From contig JADGJA010000001.1 of the NCBI GenBank assembly GCA_027596035.1, positions 1 through 64,000 on the forward strand: a stretch of DNA of 64,000 nucleotides, read 5' to 3'. Made by a program: the position numbers and the translations under genes. The stretch is from Thoreauomyces humboldtii (lineage: Eukaryota > Chytridiomycota > Chytridiomycetes > Spizellomycetales > Powellomycetaceae). The notes beneath the pieces are model-generated. The model was not told the DNA's origin. It made no database searches and was given only the letters and a program-made list of their open reading frames with translations. Shown piece by piece: positions 11,333 to 22,036 of the stretch; the first letter of the stretch is position 1, and every line of letters starts with the position of its first letter.

Positions 11333-11748
11333 GTTGGGATACGAGGATGGGTACGGTGGTCGACCGAGTTAGGAGAGTGGGAGATGGGAAGCTGAGAAAG
11401 TTCAAGTCGTCCGAGGTGAGGTTTCGAGGGATGCCAAAGAGGACGACGACACGTCAGCGCAAACGACGAGAAACAAAGTGCTTCTCTGCGTCTGGGGGCC
11501 GTGCGCGTGAGGTTTCCCAATTCCTCTCAACCCGACGTCCTTCTCTTCCCACGCACCGCTCTCCCGCTGTTCTCCAAAGACATATTGTCGCCGTAGGTTC
11601 GTCCCATCAGCGAGTGCATTCCGAGGTAGGCTCAAGCGCCAGGTCTTGGTAAGGAAGTGGGCAAGCACCGGATGCTAACCCACGCACGCGTTGCATCTCT
11701 CAGAAGTCAAACCGATCACCGCTCATCCCACCGCGCGCATTCCTCAAT
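11333..11748. promoter_or_regulatory. bidirectional promoter of two proteasome genes
   Basis: This 416-bp segment separates the start codons of the alpha-4 gene (minus) and RPN3 (plus), which are oppositely oriented. It must carry the 5' UTRs and promoters of both. I see no TATA box and no clear match to the yeast PACE element (GGTGGCAAA). Confidence 0.6.
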
Positions 11749-13676
11749 ATGGTCGAGACTCGCTCCACCAAAGCAAAGAAGGACGACAAACCCGCCGAGA
11801 AGGGCGCTGAAAAGGACGCGGTCGTCCCGATGGAAATCGAAAAGACAGACGCCGAAAAGAAAGCCGATGCCGAGGCTCAAGTCCTGTCTGGTGAGGCGGC
11901 GGCAGCAATGAATAGCTTATCGAATTCAAGAAGATGATGAACAATCGGCTGACACGGTCACTTGTAGACATCAAGGCAAACATAACGCTTTTGGACCGCG
12001 CCGTTGCGACCCTTGAAGGGCGGTTCACCACGCGCGCTCTGCGAGCCACGGCTTCGATTCGGAAGCGATTGAACCCCGACATCATCGGCCAGGCTCTTAA
12101 TGCTCATTTCCCGGAAGGAAACCCGAGGAAAGCTTCTCTGCTTGCGAAGGTCGGCAAGACCACGGACACGATGGAAGTTGACCAGCCCGCCAGTGCGCCT
12201 GCGAAGGATGCTACGAAATTTCTCCCGGAGCACGAGATCTATCTCAGCTACCTGGTCCTCCTGTACCTTCACGACCAGAAGATGAACGACAAAGGCACCC
12301 AGCTCGCCACCGAACTGGTGGAAACGGTGCAGTCGCTCAACCGTCGGAGTCTCGACCAACTTGCAGGCCGCATCTACTTTTATTTTGCTCGATTCTATGA
12401 GCTTTCGGACAAGTTGACCGAAGCCAGGCCTCTCCTCCTCGCTGCCCAACGGACTGCGACGCTGAGGCGTGACGACGATACTCAAGCCACGCTGCTCAAT
12501 CTGCTCCTCCGAAGCTACCTCCATTTCAACCTGTATGAGCAGGCGGACAAGCTCGTCTCGAAAGCAGCATTCCCTGAAGAGGCTTCCAATAACCAGATGG
12601 CGCGTCACATGTACTACCTCGGTATGCACGAGATGGCCACTCCTACCTCTGGAATATATACTGACTTGCATATATGTCTGTAGGCCGGACCAAGGCCATG
12701 CAGCTAGATTACACGGCTTCCCACCGGCATCTTTTGCAGGCTGTTCGAAAGGGTCCCACCAGTCCAGCTAGCGCGGGTTTCCAGCAAGCGGTATAATTGC
12801 TTTGCACCTTTCCCTCACGCAACGTCCGTACTGATGGATGTGTAAACATCCTGCAGGTCCACAAACTTGCCATCATCGTTCAGCTGCTCATGGGCGAAAT
12901 CCCTGACCGCGCAGTGTTTAGGCAGCCCACTCTCCAAAAGTCTCTGCTCCCGTACCTGCAGATCACCCAGGCTGTTCGCATCGGAGACTTGGCGAGGTTC
13001 CAAGAGACCCTCGGTCAGCACGCTGCCGTTTTCCGTACGGACAAAACTTACACGCTGATCCTACGGTACGTCCACGGGGCCAGTATATAGCAGATCAGGG
13101 ATCCGGCTCTCATTGTTATATACAGACTCCGACATAACGTTATCAAGACCGGCGTTCGTATGATCAGTTTGTCGTACTCTCGTATCTCTCTGCGCGACAT
13201 CTGCCTAAAGCTGCAGCTTGACAGCGAGGAGGATGCCGAGTATATCGTCGCTAAGGTTAGGAATCTCTGAACGGCAATGCGCCTTTTCTTTTGCCTGATA
13301 TGCTTGTTACAGTCCATTCGAGATGGTGTCATCGATGCTTCCATCGATCACGAGAAGGGCTACATGAAGTCGAAGGTAGCGCGCGTTACGCTCAGATGCC
13401 AACCCTCTCGAGCAATTGCTGATCAACTTTTCCGGGGTCTTACAGGAGAACGTCGACCTATACTCGACCACCGAGCCCCAAAACGCCTTTAACCAGCGAA
13501 TCAGTTTCTGCCTGAACCTACACAACGAGTCGGTCAAGGCTCTGCGCTTCCCCCTCGATGCCCACCGCAAAGAGCTCGAGAACGCCACTGCGCTTCGAGA
13601 AGAAGAGCGCAAGCTCGCCAAGGAGATCGTGGACGGGGAACTCGGCGACGAGGATGACTTGGGTGACGAATGGTAG
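11749..13676 (+). CDS. RPN3: 26S proteasome non-ATPase regulatory subunit 3 (Rpn3)
   Basis: Seven exons: 11749-11890, 11968-12621, 12684-12790, 12857-13065, 13126-13255, 13313-13375, 13446-13676; 511 aa, close to yeast Rpn3 and human PSMD3. A lysine/glutamate-rich N-terminus is followed by TPR-like helices (residues about 50-320) and a PCI domain containing [16 protein letters not shown], then [15 protein letters not shown], which is diagnostic for PSMD3. The C-terminal helix ([19 protein letters not shown]) should join the lid helical bundle. Role: scaffold of the 19S lid. Intron 5 uses a GTTAGG donor. A relic of the last exon lies 0.4 kb downstream. Confidence 0.96.
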
Positions 13677-14030
13677 ATTTGTTTTTGATCTGGAGAATCA
13701 GCCGGCATTCTGGAGCCATGAATGAACCAAAATGTGTTGCGCTGATGTGATGCGAAGCTACTGTATGCTCAGCTTCTATCTCATGATGCGGAACAGAGCA
13801 TCGTGCTGCGACGAAGGATCTACAAGATCTGAGCAGGCGATCATTCCTGAACTGTTGTGCCATCAGACGGGCTGCGCGCCCAGCGGCATATAATCTGTTT
13901 CTGTGATCTTCCCCGGTTCCCACTAGCTTTCCCGGTCCCCACTCACCCACACCATTGGCCTTGCCACTCCCATACGCAGCAGAGTCGGAGCCGGGAAACC
14001 TATTGTGTTATGTGACCCGGCCCGAAAAAC

Positions 14031-14090
14031 GACGACCTTTACTTGACCACCGAGCCCCAGAACGCCGGCAGCCAGTGCATGAGCTTTTAT
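14031..14090 (+). pseudogene. relic of the RPN3 last exon
   Basis: The plus strand reads DLYLTTEPQNAGSQCMSF here, compared with [18 protein letters not shown] in the last exon of RPN3 at about 13451-13510. The DNA between the two is nearly identical over the TTEPQNA part. The reading frame decays on both sides, so this is a short duplicated remnant. Confidence 0.7.
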
Positions 14091-14748
14091 CCTTCACTCG
14101 AAGCGATACGTGACCTAGCCAAAGCGACACCGCGCCTCTGCTTTGAATTGATACGATACGCACATCATCTGCACAAATTACGTTACGTTGTGGAATAATG
14201 AGTCTGGAGGGCACCCTGGTTGTGCCTGTCGAAGGAACTTGCCCCTTCGCGAAAGGGATGTTCGGTTTGGAAAGCAAATTTGCGCTCAACGGATTCTCGC
14301 TGCTTCCAAGTGCTCCTCCGCCTGCTCGTCCAGCATCACCAACTCTGTCGCTGTGAGCACAGTCAAGGCGTGCTGCATGGCCTGCTCGTCCAGGGAGAAA
14401 CCCGCTAAACCAAGATTCCCTTTGTAATCCCTTTGTAAACAAGCGGGCGGCGGGGGCCACAGCCCCCAAATCAATAGATCAGCACCAACATTTGTATGAT
14501 TCAGAACAAGCCCCTCAACGTTGCAGTTTGCAACGGCCTGACTAGTCCCTTTGTAAACCGAGCATGGTGCTGATGGCGGTGTTTCACCCTATCGAAAAAA
14601 GAGCGCCTTTCCTTGCGGCTGTCCACGCCAGCGGCCAGCGCCTCTGGGCAAGGCAACTTGGGTTGGACAGCTCCCCTGCGAGTTGGTGCATAAGGCCTTG
14701 CCTCTCCCGTCTCGTCCCCTGCCAGCAAACCCTTGCTCCCAAATTCAA

Positions 14749-14890
14749 GTTACCTTCTGTCCTACAACTACGCAAGGTCCCTTCAATCATCCCTTCTCTC
14801 CACTCCTTCAACCCTTTTGGTTACCTTCTGTCCTACAACTACGCAAGGTCCCTTCATCATCCCTTTCTCCACTCCTTCATCCCTTTTTTT
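14749..14890 (+). repeat. 71-bp tandem repeat, two copies
   Basis: The unit beginning TACCTTCTGTCCTACAACTA occurs at 14751 and again at 14822. Each copy ends in a pyrimidine-rich CACTCCTTCA(A/T)CCCTTTT stretch, and the two are nearly identical. The repeat sits 150-290 bp upstream of the start codon of the HExxH gene, in what should be its promoter region. Confidence 0.85.
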
Positions 14891-14966
14891 TGCTCTCTAT
14901 GTCAGGTGGCAAAGACTGTAGGACTGTATGTCTGGCGTTTGTCGAGCCAAAGGTCGTTCCACTCGA

Positions 14967-14979
14967 GGTATATAAAAAC
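14967..14979 (+). promoter_or_regulatory. TATA box of the HExxH gene
   Basis: GGTATATAAAAAC is a strong TATA element lying 66 bp upstream of ATG 15043, a spacing that would give a 5' UTR of about 35-40 nt. Few other genes in this window have such an obvious TATA. Confidence 0.6.
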
Positions 14980-15042
14980 TGTCTTGGCTGATGCGTATCT
15001 CCTCTTTCCTGCGGCTCAACGGACTCTTGCCTATTCTAAAAC

Positions 15043-16496
15043 ATGAAACTTCGAAACACTCTGCGAATCAAAACGCCCCAGACGGAAATTCTACCCCCTC
15101 CGCCGTTACTGTCCGCAACTCAAGTACGAAGCTGGATGTGGTATAAGAATTTACCTTGCTCTGATTACTTCGCTAACAAGGCTTTTCCTCAACATCAGAC
15201 CGCCAGAGGCGTTTGTACACTGCCGCTAAACACCCTCTGGCCTGCCGCTAGCATAATCTTCCCCAACGATGCCGGGGTGGCAACGTGCTCCATTTTTCAG
15301 ATAGGCTTTGCGCTCGCGGATAAGGTGGTCGCCACCGACTTCGCCCTCACTGCAGCGTTTGGAATGCAATGCACGCCGCGGCAAGGAGCCGACAAGCGCA
15401 ATCCTATTCACGATCCGGTAGGTTCAAACCATATGTCGCTTCAGCTTTTACAGGGATTCAGTTGACTTACCTACTTATCTGATCTGTGAAACAGAGTTCA
15501 TACAATGCGGCGGCGATCCGCAACCAGATCACAGCTATCCTCCCGCCCATTGATGTACAGCAATTCTCGGAGGAAGCATACATGGTATGGCATTATGACC
15601 ATGCTTCCGGTACCGATGCCATCCACATCCACGAGATGGTAAGACGACTATTGAATATTATTGAGTTTCCGTTCTTACCAGGTATTATTGTGTTCAGTTC
15701 TTCAGAAAGTGCGTGGAGATCGACAAAACGACCGAGGAAACCACAAAACTCTGGCTCGGCGTTCTGTTCGGGATCAAGCTGCTGCACGAACTCGCACACG
15801 CGGCCATGTTCCGGTAGGTCACAATTTTTGAAACGTGTGTGCCTCAGAACTTTGATTCATTGCTTTCGTAGCATCGGTTTTGGTGGCGCTCTCAATGCGA
15901 GGAACGAGCCATACAAGACTCCCGGAGGTCTTCTGAGAAGAGAGGCCGGCCACGCCCTCGAGGAGGAGCTCTGTAACGCTCACTTCACGCACATTCGTCC
16001 AATCGAGGGCTCAGTGTGGGATGAGGCATGTCTGTATCTTGGCTGTAACTGAAACCTGACCTGACCATCTCCATGAGCAGATACTCGGCGTAGCCGCTCA
16101 TTGGAGCGGGTCGTTCGATATACGGACGTCGTACGTACCCCTCAGCTGGTTTCGCAGCATGGTATCTCTGGACCATTGGACTGGTATGTATAGCACCCAT
16201 AACCATCATCAAGGAACTACGCGCTAACATTTACGCGCTGTACAGCGAGCGGGGCAGTAGATGCTCTGCATCTGAGCTTCGATGAGCCTTCCCAGGCCAC
16301 GGTCCAGATGCTAAACCCGAACTGCTTTAAGTTCTCCAACGCAACCGAAAGGAAGTTACAGGTGCAGCCGGCCGAGGAACACGAGGAAGCAACTTTCTCG
16401 CCAATCGGCACACCGCTCAGTCCTCAATCCCCTCTGCCTCCTGCCACTCCCCCAGCTCCCCGGAAGAACCCGCTGAAAGCCCTCTTTTCCCCATGA
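15043..16496 (+). CDS. orphan protein with HExxH zinc-peptidase-like motif
   Basis: Six exons: 15043-15417, 15495-15638, 15698-15813, 15872-16025, 16081-16183, 16246-16496; 380 aa. Intron 4 appears to use a GC donor (GAG|GCATGT); with it the frame continues as ILGVAAHWSG. Residues 203-207 are HELAH, followed about 30 residues later by EAGHALEEEL, which could supply the third zinc ligand and base of a gluzincin-type metallopeptidase. A proline-rich tail (SPQSPLPPATPP) ends the protein. No signal peptide is evident. I associate the HELAH...EAG pattern with an uncharacterised fungal family, from memory only. Peptidase activity is an inference. Confidence 0.75.
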
Positions 16497-16822
16497 GTGT
16501 TTAATTTTGTTTCCTTCCTTCGCATGTCCCCCATTCCGTTCCACCTTCGTTTCTTTTTGGCCGTGTATTCTTCCGGTAAAATTCAAATTTCTGTAACGAA
16601 GGCCATACCCGTGCCACTCGATTTGGAAAATCTCGCAGAGCACCCCTTGGGACGGGTAGGATCGAGTGGCACGGGTAGGAATTGTAGGAGTCACGATTAC
16701 GAGTTCTACTGTGGGGTTTTCGGTAGGTGTATTTAGAGTGTTCGAAACGCTCGCAAGGGGAGGGCGATATGGTCCGGGGGTACGAACGCGACCATGGGAA
16801 CTGGCAGTATAGCACAATAGAC
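16497..16822. other. intergenic region upstream of the MYSM1-like gene
   Basis: 326 bp holding the 3' UTR of the HExxH gene and the promoter of the Myb-SWIRM-MPN gene. It includes a short imperfect inverted repeat: CCCGTGCCACTCGATTTGG at 16608-16626 and ATCGAGTGGCACGGGTAGG at 16660-16678. This could form a hairpin or be a palindromic binding site. Confidence 0.5.
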
Positions 16823-19800
16823 ATGGACGACATTGACATTGTAGGGGAGGATGTGCCCTCATCGCCGCGACCACCACCCACTGCCTCCTCCGGAGGTATT
16901 TCAATAGATCCTTCGTCGGAACCTCTTGCGGAGCAAGCCATGTAAATGCCGAAGTATTCGCTGGGTCGGTCACATTCGTCCCTCCCCTGATCAACTCCGT
17001 ATCCAGCACAGCCCCAGGCAGCACGCTAGCCTCGGCTGAGCGTCTCTACGAGGCGCCTCTATGGCTCTCCAACGAAGTCGTACGTTTAGCTTAAATTGCG
17101 TGTGCATGTCCCGTCAAGAACTCATGCTGTGCTGGAACAGGATTGGGCAGATCTTGGCGTTGGCCCTGACGCGAGTGAGGAGACGAGAGAAGCCATGATG
17201 GAAGCTATGATTGCAGAAGAAGAGTTCTACTTTGGTCAGGGCACTGTGACTCTCCCCTCCGCACCGTCGCAGGCAGAACCTCGTCCAGTCAAGCGAGGGT
17301 CCAGCGAGTTGACGGACGGGACCATAAGGCCCAAGAAACGACAAAAGAACGAGCCGGCCCCGACGCTGCTCTCGCACAAAGTCAAATGGACGAAGGAGGA
17401 GGACGAGTGTCTCCGCGAAGGGATTGCTGCGCATGGTTACGGATCTTGGAAGACGATAGCGACTTTCATGAAGACGCGAACCCCGCTGCAGATAAAGAAT
17501 CACGTTCGGCATTTGACCGTATACGGCGGCATCAAGTTTGACGGAGCAGAGGAGGTCCCCGCGAGTCAGGTGGAAACAATAGGGCCTACATCGGTGCCGA
17601 AGAACGAGATTGAAGTGATCAAGGAAGAGGTTACCGCAGCACCTTTGGTGATGATGATGGCAGAAGCAGGAGGAGAAGCCGATGACGCGGATGACGTTGA
17701 CATAGAAATTACGGATGATGAAGAGAACGTACCTCGAAGGGCCGAGGATCGGCCCGCGTTCGTGCTGCAGCCACTATCAGATGCCGAGGAAGGATCTTCT
17801 GAAGAGGACGAGCAAAGAAAAGATGAACCGCGGGCAGAGATTTCGGAGTCAATTGCAATGGAAACAATAGCATTTGAAGCAAAGCGTGTGCAAACGGATT
17901 TCGAAGCCGAGCCATCTTCTCCACTATCCGAAGTTTCTAAACGTTCCAGCGGTTCCAGAAGTCGTTCAACTTTGACCTGTGAGACAGTTGAGTTGAATGC
18001 GAAGCCCATTTGTGCTATGGATGCGGATCCTTTAGCTTCGAGTCATGAAGAGACCGCAGAGTCTGAGCTTTTGATAACAGAGATCACCAAACCTCTTCTG
18101 AAGGAACCAGACACATCATATGCCAATCCATGCACAGCACCTCCATCCGCGCTTCTGGAACAGATCTCCGTCCCATCGCCTGAAGCCGAGCATACGAAAG
18201 GACATCCTCCTGATTCTGATGGCGCAGGCGAACTTGTCTCCCTAATCCCCGCCGGTTCTTTTGAAGAAGCACCGATTTCTTTCAACTCCGCAGAGCCCTA
18301 TAACTTGTCCGCAGACATTCTAGACGGCCATCCACAAAGCCTAGCAGATCAACTTAACACGACCATCGACCGGTCAATCATCCAGCGACACGAGGTGTCG
18401 GCCCTCCCCGAATGGTTCCTCTCGACTCTTGCGCTGGCGCAGGGCAAGAAGCCACATCCTCGCACACTTCATAAAACGCCCGATAGATACATGAAGATAC
18501 GCAACTACATTCTTGCCGCCTGGGACCGGCGTAAGCCGAAATACCTGACGAAGACCAGCGTGCGGCCGGGACTCAAGGGCGAAGGAGACGTGAACGCCAT
18601 CGGGCGCATTCACGACTTCTTAGAGTCCGTCGGTGCTGTTAACGTCGGATGTCCCGAAAAAAGCGGACGGAAAAACTACGGCACTGCGTCAAAAAAGGAC
18701 AAGCCGAAGGGAGGCGAGGACGGTCTCGACAACCTTACCGAACAGGAGGCCGGTTCGGTCTGGAATTTCATCGAGGAAGGTCAGCGCCGAAAACGACGCA
18801 TTCGCAACGCACAGGGAGACTGGGTGGATGAAAACAGCGACGAAGGGTTCGACCTCGCCGCTCAGATGTCACGAGAGGAGCTCGAGACTGCTCGAGAGGA
18901 GGCGAGACTGTTTGTGCAGAACTCCAAGTACTTCGCCGACGAAGAGCTCGAGAGGTTCGACAAGCGACTCTTGAAGAAGCGACAGCGGGCACAGGGAGGA
19001 ACCGCCACGGGGAACAACGGCGGTGAGCCGGTGTCGGACGTCATGGGCGCGTACGATCCTTTCCGGCTTATTCCTACCAGATCCTATACTGCAACGGTCC
19101 CAGCGCCCTTCCGCGTGACGGTCGAGTCGAACGCCTTGATCATCATGGATCTTCACGCTCACCTTGCCCACACCGAGATCATCGGTCTTTTAGGAGGGAT
19201 CTACGATGAAACTGAAGGAGTCCTGCGGGTGACCGAGGTGTTTCCATGCAGAAGCATGAGCACTGGCGTACAGTGCGAGATGGACCCAGAGTCCGAGATG
19301 CAGGCTCGAGACGCATTCGCAGAACGGGGTCTAGCGGTGGTAGGGTGGTACCACTCCCATCCTACTTTTGAACCCACCCCTTCGATCCGCGACATTGAGA
19401 ACCAGACCTCGTACCAGACGTTGTTCCAGCGCCCCGAAACGGGAGTAGAACCCTTTATCGGTGCCATCGTGACGCCGTACGACCCGCGACACGCCGCAGA
19501 TCGAAAGTCGAGGATCGGATGGCTCAGCATATCTTCGGAATGGAACTCGCTCGCGGAATACCGTCTGCCGTACGCGTGCGACGTGGAGGTGATGGGCAGC
19601 GCTGAGCTGACATCGGACGTGTTCGGGCAGCTAGCGACGCTGCTCAGAGAGTACCGATCGTATGAACAGTGAGCATCAAAATACAGGATCCTCATTGATC
19701 ACTCGAGAACATTCTTAACGATCTTTCCTTCTGATAGCCGAGTGGACCTTCTGAAACCTTATTCCACCCGTCACGACCCGATCTTCACTCGCGTCGACAA

Positions 19801-20023
19801 GTTATTACATACCGTCGAGCAGCACGCCAACCTCGTCACGAATTCCCGCGAGACGATATCCCCGTTTTTGACCCGTCTGCGTGAGATCATCTTGAAAGGC
19901 TACTGTAATATCTCCGACTCAGCTGCTCCCCCCGTACCGCTAACACCACCTGCGATACTACCCCCACTACTTGGCACGCCTGTTCCTGCTTCTCCATCAT
20001 CCGCCGGCGCAGATTTGCCATGA
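16823..20023 (+). CDS. Myb-SWIRM-MPN(JAMM) protein, MYSM1-like histone deubiquitinase candidate
   Basis: Four exons: 16823-16941, 17007-17079, 17141-19668, 19738-20023; 1001 aa. A SANT/Myb domain (KVKWTKEEDECL, residues about 143-190) is followed by a long acidic region. A SWIRM domain (LPEWFLSTLALAQG to GRIHDFLESVGAVN, about 481-560) and an MPN domain (about 715-840) come after. The JAMM motif is complete: glutamate in TEIIGLLGG, then HSHP, then serine and aspartate spaced as H-x-H-x7-S-x2-D. This order is that of metazoan MYSM1 (2A-DUB), which removes ubiquitin from histone H2A. The enzyme should therefore be an active nuclear zinc isopeptidase. Substrate identity is inferred from architecture. 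Confidence 0.93.
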
Positions 20024-20179
20024 TAATATGTACCCCTCACCACCTCTTGCTTGGAGCTGCAAAGACGGAATTGCTGCGCAATGTGTGATTGCCTCAGATT
20101 GAGAGATCAATCAGACCGAAGGCCGGCTTCAAGGTTATCATAGGCTCGATAATTATGACGTGTTGAGGAAAGAGAGGAT

Positions 20180-21735
20180 CTACAAAGATTCTACAAGCCA
20201 CCGTTCAAGCTCGCGCACCTGGTCCCCATGTCGATCCGTCAGCGTGTCTCGATCCTCGAATCGAAACGCTTCCGCGACCCCATCCTTGCTGTAATGTTTG
20301 CCTATTAACCTTTCGGCTAACCGCAGCGCCAAAGCTGTCCAGTCGGCCGCTCCGACGGACACGGAGCTTTCTGTGATCAGTCCGCGGTGGGATCGGATGA
20401 TGATGTCCTGGGAAAGGGGAGAGCCGTTAGTCAATGAGGACAACAAGGTCTTCATTCGGTACATGGTGGGGATGAGCACTCACCACTTTCGCCCAGGAAA
20501 AGATCTTTTCCAACCGGTGCGTGAAGTCGGGTGTCTGTCCGTAGATCCAGTCCCACGTCTGTAACGAGAAGAGCCGGCTTGAATACAGCGTACATATAGA
20601 AAGGTAAAGATTTGACATGGCTACCTTTATCTCGTCTAAGTACTCTTGTATCTTCGGGTGTTCTGTTAAGTGTTTCATTGTTAGCTCTATTGGCTATGAG
20701 AATGAAATTAATACCAAAATCAAGGATCATGAGACGTCCTGGGCTCACCTTGATCAACGAGACGCGATGCGTCCGACAGAATTCCTCAGCCACCGCATCC
20801 GAGAACGTCGAGTGATCCACGGTATACGAATGATCCCTAAGCTTTCCCACGGTAGACCTTACGGAGTCGACACCCTTTCCCACGAGATTCTTGACGGGCG
20901 GTCTCAAATACCGACCGAGGGCGCCGAGATCCGCGTCGATAAGCATGGTTCCGTGATGGTACGCACGGTTATTGACCAGTTTGTACGCGGACCCAGAGAC
21001 CTTTTTCCCATCCACCACGATATCATGCCGTTCGTTGACTGACGCTGGGATGTCCAGCTGGTGGAGTCCTCGAACGATGAGTTCGGCGTTCGTGACTCGG
21101 TCGAAGTTCTCGCGAGGCATGATGATGGTGTAGTTTGTGTTTCCGATGTCGTGATAAACGGTTCCTCCTCCGCTTCTTCGACGGACAAGAGGTACGTTCT
21201 CGGATTCCATGAGTTGCAAGTGGCACTCCTTCCACGGATTCTGTCAGGAGAACTTGAGTTTCGGTCGTCGTGTGCCGAAGTTCGTGGAGACAAAAGCCAT
21301 AGCAGAGGAAGGTGAACGATCTCACTACCTGATGGCTTCACGTACTTGATTCCGACCGATGACGACGCAGTTCGTGTTGCGCCATAGGTACAAGACGTTT
21401 GGAGCAGAGTCGGGTTTCCTGAATAGCCTGGAGAAGCAGGTTGGTGGGAATTCTTTTGAGTTGCCATTCCACGCGACCCAAGATCACGCACCATTCTTCG
21501 AACGCCAAGTTGACCCAAGGGTCCGTCACTTTCGAAACGTAGAGATTGACGTTCCGTGGTGTCTAGTATCAACGGTGAAAGTCAGCTATGGATATGGACT
21601 GGAAGCAGCCTTGATCTCCGACGCGAATAAACTTGCCTCCAAAGTCGAGGTTGCAAACGTTCTGGCTCTGAAGGCACACACAGGACGGACTCTTGTGAAG
21701 GAGTATTGACAAGCAGCACGGAAATACAAAGCCAT
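20180..21735 (-). CDS. lipoate-protein ligase, mitochondrial
   Basis: Seven exons on the minus strand: 21637-21735, 21492-21562, 21346-21427, 20736-21240, 20625-20662, 20484-20558, 20180-20407; 365 aa. The N-terminus (MALYFRAACQYSFTRVRP) is a good mitochondrial presequence. Conserved blocks are DPWVNLAFEEW, VVIGRNQNPWKEC, the lipoate-binding RRRSGGGTVYHD, and the lysine-containing DGKKVSGSAYK. The C-terminal accessory domain holds WDWIYGQTPDF. It should attach lipoate to dehydrogenase and glycine-cleavage subunits. Intron 1 uses a GCAAGT (GC-AG) donor. The donor of intron 4 is uncertain (I used GTCTCA; the better-looking GTGAGC breaks the frame). Confidence 0.92.
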
Positions 21736-22036
21736 CTTGAGGTATATGGTGGTGCGATCGCTCGCATTGTCCCCGAGAGCAGCATAACGGCAGACGAGAT
21801 ATACAAGTACGGTCGCACTTTGGGGTCAGCTACCAGTATCTCGGTTTACGGTAAAAAGAACCGAACACCTGGGATCTACAAGTAACTCGCGCACGGCCAT
21901 CGTACTTGGCACGACCCTTGATGTATGAATCAAGATACAATGTATACGATTACCAACTCAACTTCATCATCACCATCATATCAGTCTGCTACCTCAAGGA
22001 AAATCACCACAACACTTCTTCCGGATTACAGCCATA
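21736..22036. other. divergent intergenic region
   Basis: 301 bp between the lipoate ligase start (minus) and the two-pass membrane protein start (plus). It is AT-richer than its surroundings, with no recognisable element beyond presumed promoters. Confidence 0.4.

Larger units (their letters stand above)
13677..15042. other. gene-poor tract with a gene relic and a tandem repeat
   Basis: Contains a degenerate copy of an RPN3 segment (14031-14090), a two-copy 71-bp tandem repeat (about 14749-14890) and a TATA box at 14969. Several CCCTTTGTAA iterations occur at 14420-14560. No intact gene seen. Confidence 0.6.

Noticed and set aside
10864..11652. 262-codon plus-strand frame opposite PRE9
   Set aside because: Antisense shadow of conserved exons of the proteasome gene and its promoter.
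16356..17024. 222-codon minus-strand frame across the HExxH / MYSM1-like gap
   Set aside because: Overlaps exons of two well-supported plus-strand genes and lacks protein-like blocks.
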